NCBI RefSeq assembly: GCF_002879615.1
Contig: NZ_PNRF01000028.1
Coordinates: 62,001 to 126,000, forward strand
Direction of reading: 5' to 3'
DNA length: 64,000 bases
From: Billgrantia endophytica
Lineage (GTDB): Bacteria > Pseudomonadota > Gammaproteobacteria > Pseudomonadales > Halomonadaceae
Shown: positions 59,755 to 64,000 of the stretch, piece after piece
Layout of the letters: every line of letters begins with the position of its first letter
How positions within the stretch are numbered: the first letter of the stretch is position 1
Program-made: the position numbers and the translations under genes
Notes under the pieces: model-generated
Database searches by the model: none
What the model saw: the letters and a program-made list of their open reading frames with translations, nothing else
What the model was told of the DNA's origin: nothing

Positions 59755-59898
59755 TCAATCCCCCGTGCGTTTGCCGCTTTTGCGGTCGAAGGGATGCAGC
59801 GCCTCTCGGGTGACATGAAAACGCAGCGTCTCGCCTTCGGCCACCGTGGGCTGGTGCTACCTGCCGAGGACCAGTGTCTTGAGGGTGATAGGCGGCAT
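59755..59898 (-). pseudogene. Internal-deletion remnant of an ABC transporter ATPase gene
   Basis: A strong ribosome site (AAGGAGCGCACC) and ATG at 59898 begin MPPITLKTLVLGR, then a TAG, and the same frame goes on with PTVAEGETLRF and HVTREALHPFDRKSGKR before a TGA. The second part is the C-terminal TOBE end of MalK-type ATPases (compare the common HxFDxxTGxR ending). The start and the last 33 codons of one gene are thus joined with the rest missing. No Walker motifs remain. Identification rests on motif memory. Confidence 0.6.
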
Positions 59899-60009
59899 GG
59901 TGCGCTCCTTGAGTGGTGTCGATCACGCGGCCTCTGCGTCCGGTTCCATCTCGCGGGCACACCACGATGGCCATACGCTAGGCGGGCAAGATGACGCTGG
60001 AGTTACCTA

Positions 60010-60037
60010 TGAGTGAAAGCTGAATGAAGCCTGAATG
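60010..60037. promoter_or_regulatory. 11-bp periodic direct repeat before the second ABC importer
   Basis: TGAGTGAAAGC, TGAATGAAGCC and TGAATGG begin at 60010, 60021 and 60032, exactly 11 bp apart. An 11-bp half-site period is characteristic of PhoB-type activators, though the half-site differs from the usual CTGTCAT. It lies 82 bp before the binding-protein gene. Confidence 0.4.
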
Positions 60038-60118
60038 GTGACCTCGAAGTCGTGACGTCATATTGCTGTAAGGCTGTGGCACTAACGTGGGGCTGCTCAT
60101 CCGACAGGAGACAGTCCC

Positions 60119-61108
60119 ATGATGCTTCGCCCCTCTCGCTCGACGCTGGCCGTGGTACTGACCAGTGGCACCTTGCTGACCTGCGCCGTGGCCCAGGCCG
60201 ACTCCCTGGTGCTCTATACCAGCCAGCCCAACAGCGATGCCCAGCAGACGGTGGATGCCTTCCAGGCCGCCCACCCCGGGATCGAGGTGGAGTGGGTGCG
60301 CGACGGCACTCCACGGCTGATGACCCGCCTGCGCTCCGAGCTGCAGGCGGGAGTCGCCAAGCCCGACGTACTCCTTATCGCCGACAGTGTGACCATGGAA
60401 TCGCTCAAGCGGGAAGGGCACCTGCAGCCCTATCTCAGTGACGCCCGCGACGGCTATGCCCCCGAGCTGTATGACGCCGAGGGTTACTACTACGGTACCA
60501 AGCTGATCACCACCGGGATCGTCTACCACACCCGTGCCGAGCATGCCCCAGGGAGCTGGCGGGAGCTGGCTTCGCCGGACTATGCCGGGCAAGTGACCAT
60601 GCCCAGCCCGCTCTACTCCGGTGCGGCGCTGATCCACTTGGCAGCCGTGACCGATTCACCGACGCTGGGCTGGGACTACTACGAAGCGCTGGCCGACAAC
60701 CGTACCGAGGCCCAGGGTGGCAACGGGGGAGTATTCAATGACGTGGCGTCCGGTGCCAAGCCCTATGGCATCGTCGTCGACTACCTGCCGATCCGCGAAG
60801 CGGTCAAGGGCTCGCCGGTGGCGTTCGTGTTTCCCGAGGAGGGCGTCAGCGCGGTGACCGAGCCGGTCGCCATCCTCGAGCAGGCCGCCAATCCCGAGGC
60901 GGCGCGCAAGTTCGTCGATTTCCTGCTCTCCGAGGCGGGCCAGCAGTTGGTCAGCCGGCAGGGTTATCTGCCGGCCTTGGATGGTGTCGAGCCACCCGAA
61001 GGCTTCCCGGCCCGCGACGAGATCACTCTGATGCCGCTGGACGCGGCAAGGGCGCTGGAGAACGCCGAGGCTCAGCAGCGGCGCTTCAGCGAACTGTTCG
61101 GCGGCTGA
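60119..61108 (+). CDS. ABC importer substrate-binding protein (phosphonate/iron class)
   Basis: A 329-residue periplasmic protein, signal peptide ending VAQA, mature start DSLVLYTSQPNSDAQQTVDA. This N-terminus and the segment NGGVFNDVASGAKPYGIVVD are those of COG1840 proteins, which include Fe3+ and 2-aminoethylphosphonate binders. The Fe-binding double Tyr near the C-terminus (YY) is not obvious, which speaks for an organic ligand. GGAGACAGTCCC precedes the ATG. The permease follows two bases later. Confidence 0.9.
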   Translation: MMLRPSRSTLAVVLTSGTLLTCAVAQADSLVLYTSQPNSDAQQTVDAFQAAHPGIEVEWVRDGTPRLMTRLRSELQAGVAKPDVLLIADSVTMESLKREGHLQPYLSDARDGYAPELYDAEGYYYGTKLITTGIVYHTRAEHAPGSWRELASPDYAGQVTMPSPLYSGAALIHLAAVTDSPTLGWDYYEALADNRTEAQGGNGGVFNDVASGAKPYGIVVDYLPIREAVKGSPVAFVFPEEGVSAVTEPVAILEQAANPEAARKFVDFLLSEAGQQLVSRQGYLPALDGVEPPEGFPARDEITLMPLDAARALENAEAQQRRFSELFGG

Positions 61109-61110
61109 TC

Positions 61111-62811
61111 ATGGCATCGGTCCTGTCTCACGGCGGCCAGCAGCGCCGGCTGTTTTCCCTGCTGCTGGTGCTGATCGTACTGCTCAGCCTTATCCCCAGT
61201 CTGCGACTGCTGCTGGAAGCGCTGAGCGATCTCGGGCAGGGCACCGGTTCGCCCCTGTGGCGGGTGCTCACCTCGACCAGCACCTGGCGCGCCTTGTGGC
61301 ATAGCCTCTATACCTCCACCCTGGGCATGCTGCTCGCCCTGCTGCTGGGCGGGCTGTTTGCCTTTGTCATCACCCTCACCGACGTGCGCGGCAAGCCATG
61401 GCTGGTGTTCTGTTTCATGCTGCCGATGATGATTCCGCCCCAGGTCACCGCGCTGAGCTGGCTGCAGCTGTCCGGGCCGGCCAGCCCATTGCTCAACAGT
61501 CTGGGTATCGCCCCGGCGCTGGGTAGTCCCCAACCGCTCTACTCGGCGGGGGGCATCGCCCTGCTGCTGGGTATCCAGAGTGCGCCGCTGGTGTTTCTGG
61601 CGCTGCGCACCAGCCTGCTGTCGCTGCCCCGCGAGCTGATCGAGGCGGCGAGGATCAGTGGTGCAAGCCAGGCCCAGGTGTGGGGACACATGATCCTGCC
61701 GATCACTCGCAGCGGACTGATCGTCGGTGGCGCCATGGCCTTCATCTCCAGCCTCGGCAACTTCGGCATTCCCGCCATGCTCGGCATTCCCGCCGGCTAC
61801 CTTGTGCTGCCGACCCTGATCTACCAGCGCATGGCCAGCTTCGGCACCGGCGTGCTGGCGGAAATGGCGGCATTGTCGATGCTGATCGGCTTGCTGGCCC
61901 TGGCCGGTGTGGCGCTTCAACAGTTCCTGTCGGGACGCAGCCGTTTCGGCCTGGTAGGCCACAGCGGCCGCCCCCATGACTTCGCCCTGGGTCGCTGGCG
62001 TGGTGGAGTGGAGGCTGTTCTGGTAACCATGCTGGCCGTCATTCTTGTCGCGCCGCTGGCGGCCCTGGTGGTGAGTTCGCTGGTGCCGGCCATGGGCGTG
62101 CCACTGACCCCGGAGACAGTCTCGCTCGAGGCATTTCGCGAGATGCTCGGTCGCCAGGGAGTGACGCGGCGAGCCATGCGCAACAGCCTGGTGCTGGCCG
62201 GTGGTGCGGCGCTGATGCTGATGGCGCTCAGCCTACCGCTGGCCTATCACCTGCAGCGCCTGCCTCGGCGTTGGCAGGGACTGACACTGAGCGCCATCGA
62301 GGTGCCCTACGCGCTGCCCGGCGTGGTGCTGGCGGTTGCCTGCATCCTGTTGTTCGTGCGCCCTCTGCCGATCGTCCAGGTCACACTCTACGGCACCCTG
62401 GGATTGATCTTCGTTGCCTATCTGGCGCGCTTTCTGGTGGTGTGTCTCAAACCGGTGGTCGCCAGCCTCGCTCAGCTGGACCCCTCGCTGGAGGAGGCCG
62501 CCCAACTGGCCGGTGCCGGTCCCTGGCGGCGTCTGGCGGGCATCATTTTCCCGCTGATGGCTCCGGCACTGTTCGCCGGTGGCATCCTGGTTTTCCTGCT
62601 GGCGGTCAACGAGCTTACCGTATCGGCGCTGCTGTGGAGTGCCGGCAACGAGACCCTGGGCGTACTGATCTTCAATCTCGACGAAGGCGGAGAGAGCGTG
62701 CTGGCTTCGGCGCTGGCGGTACTGGTCGTGGCCCTGGTCGCCGGCCTGATGCTGGCGCTGAATCTGCTGGCGGCTTGGCTACCCAAGGGAGTGATTCCAT
62801 GGAAGGCCTGA
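61111..62811 (+). CDS. ABC importer permease with two fused domains
   Basis: A 566-residue membrane protein with two BPD_transp_1 domains in tandem, as in FbpB/SfuB and ThiP. The two coupling loops are ELIEAARISGASQAQVWGHM and EEAAQLAGAGPWRRLAGI, one per half. It starts 2 bp after the binding-protein stop, so the two genes are one transcript, and overlaps the ATPase gene by 13 bp. Confidence 0.94.
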   Translation: MASVLSHGGQQRRLFSLLLVLIVLLSLIPSLRLLLEALSDLGQGTGSPLWRVLTSTSTWRALWHSLYTSTLGMLLALLLGGLFAFVITLTDVRGKPWLVFCFMLPMMIPPQVTALSWLQLSGPASPLLNSLGIAPALGSPQPLYSAGGIALLLGIQSAPLVFLALRTSLLSLPRELIEAARISGASQAQVWGHMILPITRSGLIVGGAMAFISSLGNFGIPAMLGIPAGYLVLPTLIYQRMASFGTGVLAEMAALSMLIGLLALAGVALQQFLSGRSRFGLVGHSGRPHDFALGRWRGGVEAVLVTMLAVILVAPLAALVVSSLVPAMGVPLTPETVSLEAFREMLGRQGVTRRAMRNSLVLAGGAALMLMALSLPLAYHLQRLPRRWQGLTLSAIEVPYALPGVVLAVACILLFVRPLPIVQVTLYGTLGLIFVAYLARFLVVCLKPVVASLAQLDPSLEEAAQLAGAGPWRRLAGIIFPLMAPALFAGGILVFLLAVNELTVSALLWSAGNETLGVLIFNLDEGGESVLASALAVLVVALVAGLMLALNLLAAWLPKGVIPWKA

Positions 62812-63830
62812 GCATCGAGGGTGTCGGCAAGCGCTTCGGCGACCAGCATGCCGTGCGTTCATTGTCGCTTGAGATCGAGCCCGGCGAGTTCGTCGCCCTG
62901 CTGGGCCCCAGCGGCTGTGGCAAGACCACCATGCTGCGCATGCTGGCCGGCTTCGAACGGGTCTCGGCGGGGCGGATAGCCCTGGGCGGACGCCTGTGGG
63001 CCGATACCACCCATCACCTGCCACCCGAACAGCGCAACATGGGCATGGTATTCCAGAGCTATGCGCTATGGCCGCACATGAACGTGGCCGACAATGTTGG
63101 CTACCCGGTGAAGTTGCGCGGCATCGGCGGCAACGACTACCGGCGGCGAGTGCGCGAGGCCCTGGCGCTGGTGCGACTCGAGGCCTACGCCGAGCGCAGC
63201 CCTCAGGAGCTCAGCGGCGGCCAGCGGCAGCGGGTGGCCCTTGCCCGCTGCCTGGTCACCTCGCCCTCGGTGGTACTGCTCGACGAGCCGCTGGCCAATC
63301 TCGACCGTCACCTGCGCGCCTCGATGGAGGAGTGCTTTCGCGATTTCCACCATCGCACCGGGGCTACCCTGGTCTACGTCACCCATGACCAGAGCGAGGC
63401 GATGTCGCTGGCCGATCGGATCGCCGTGATGAAGGCGGGGGAGCTGGTGCAGTGGGCCACTCCCGAGACACTCTACCGTCAGCCGCGCAGCGAATGGCTG
63501 GCGGGCTTCATCGGCGATGGCAGTGTCCTGTCGCTGCCCGGCGGCACCCCGGGGCAGGTATTGGCGACTGACATGCTGATGTCGCTGGCAAGCCAGGCCA
63601 GCGGGGCGGGCCATCAGCCGGTGCTGGTGCGCCCGGAACACGTCCAACTGGGGGAGCAGGGGCTGAACGCCCGGGTCGAGCGCAGCATCTTTCGCGGCGA
63701 GCGCTACGAACTGAGCCTGCGCCTGGCGGACCTGACGCCGCTGGTGGCCTATTCCCCACGCGCCATCGCCGAGGGTAGCGAGGTCAAGGCGATGCTGACC
63801 CAGGGCTGGTGCCTGGAGGCTGACGCATGA
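62799..63830 (+). CDS. ABC importer ATP-binding protein
   Basis: A 343-residue ATPase with Walker A GPSGCGKTT, VFQSYALWPHMNV at the Q-loop (the ALWPHM form is typical for FbpC/PhnT-like proteins), LSGGQRQRVALARC, VLLDEPLANLD and TOBE part VLVRPEHVQLGEQG. AAGGGAGTGATTCC precedes the ATG. It completes the importer; a HAD-type gene follows after 110 bp in which I see only the ribosome site. Confidence 0.94.
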   Translation: MEGLSIEGVGKRFGDQHAVRSLSLEIEPGEFVALLGPSGCGKTTMLRMLAGFERVSAGRIALGGRLWADTTHHLPPEQRNMGMVFQSYALWPHMNVADNVGYPVKLRGIGGNDYRRRVREALALVRLEAYAERSPQELSGGQRQRVALARCLVTSPSVVLLDEPLANLDRHLRASMEECFRDFHHRTGATLVYVTHDQSEAMSLADRIAVMKAGELVQWATPETLYRQPRSEWLAGFIGDGSVLSLPGGTPGQVLATDMLMSLASQASGAGHQPVLVRPEHVQLGEQGLNARVERSIFRGERYELSLRLADLTPLVAYSPRAIAEGSEVKAMLTQGWCLEADA

Positions 63831-63940
63831 CGCATCGGAACTGTGGCGGCTTCGATCGGAAGGCCGTGGCGGCGATACCGGTGGAATGGCATGACAGCGA
63901 CCTCGGTCACGACCGAACCCACTGCCTAAGGAGACCTATC

Positions 63941-64000
63941 ATGTACCACTATCAACGCAGCTACCGTGGGCCGATTCGTGCCCTGATCATGGACCTGGCC
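63941..64000 (+). CDS. Start of a HAD-superfamily gene, phosphonatase-like (3' end outside window)
   Basis: Only 20 codons are inside the window: MYHYQRSYRGPIRALIMDLA after an AAGGAGACC ribosome site. The hydrophobic strand ALIMD followed by LA is how HAD motif I begins in phosphonoacetaldehyde hydrolase (PhnX) and related phosphonatases (DxAGT). With the importer directly upstream, a 2-aminoethylphosphonate or similar catabolic operon is likely. The identification depends on residues beyond the edge. Confidence 0.55.
   Translation, partial: MYHYQRSYRGPIRALIMDLA

Overview
The window is a high-GC chromosomal segment of a gammaproteobacterium, most likely a member of the Halomonadaceae (Halomonas-like). 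This rests on the gene order murJ-ribF-ileS-lspA-fkpB-ispH followed by type IV pilin genes (the arrangement known from Pseudomonas aeruginosa), a NrdA with two ATP-cones, the pepA-holC-valS / lptF-lptG divergon, and the character of the proteins. The species assignment is inference. No rRNA, tRNA, CRISPR array, complete insertion sequence or prophage was found.

Layout. 1-7.2 kb: cell-envelope and housekeeping operon (murJ end, ribF, ileS, lspA, fkpB, ispH) closed by an intrinsic terminator. 7.3-8.9 kb: a minimal minor-pilin group (pilE, pilV, pilW) without pilX or pilY1. 9-13 kb: a lipoprotein, a 40-residue protein, a CPA1 cation/proton antiporter and a membrane alpha/beta-hydrolase. 13.1-13.98 kb: two small unknown genes lying between a degraded copy of the nrdB 3' end and the real nrdB end. 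14-18.3 kb: nrdAB with two NrdR boxes 31 bp apart. 18.4-25 kb: a two-component system, metR/metE, and an MliC-like lipoprotein. 25.2-30 kb: cysteine-rich regulator / sodB, a YdjM-like membrane protein, tag, a DUF411 protein, a glyoxalase and a META lipoprotein; this block is bounded by two inverted copies of a 140-bp MITE-like element. 30.2-40.4 kb: PAP2 phosphatase, valS, holC, ilvE, pepA, then divergent lptF-lptG and an RDD protein. 40.5-41.4 kb: bfd-bfr iron storage. 41.7-44.3 kb: NitT/TauT-type ABC transporter. 44.3-50.4 kb: DUF1653, tcdA, truC, glutamate dehydrogenase, a secreted PPC-like repeat protein, an SDR and two small proteins. 50.5-56.3 kb: LacI-controlled ABC importer with its own metallophosphoesterase. 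56.5-59.9 kb: a possibly truncated membrane gene, DUF1428, a glycosyltransferase, a GNAT acetyltransferase and a deletion remnant of an ABC ATPase gene. 60.1-64 kb: a second ABC importer followed by the start of a HAD-type gene that looks like the phosphonatase group, suggesting phosphonate use.

The most interesting signal is a family of three intra-operon elements (6052-6152, 34083-34217, 34695-34807). They share an invariant 32-nt block, have the same orientation relative to transcription, and show compensatory changes in two paired regions. They look like a structured RNA with a GNRA-capped hairpin. Other items worth checking are the nrdB 3'-end duplication, the MITE pair with TGA flanks at stop codons, the ABC ATPase internal-deletion remnant, and an 11-bp periodic repeat before the putative phosphonate transporter.
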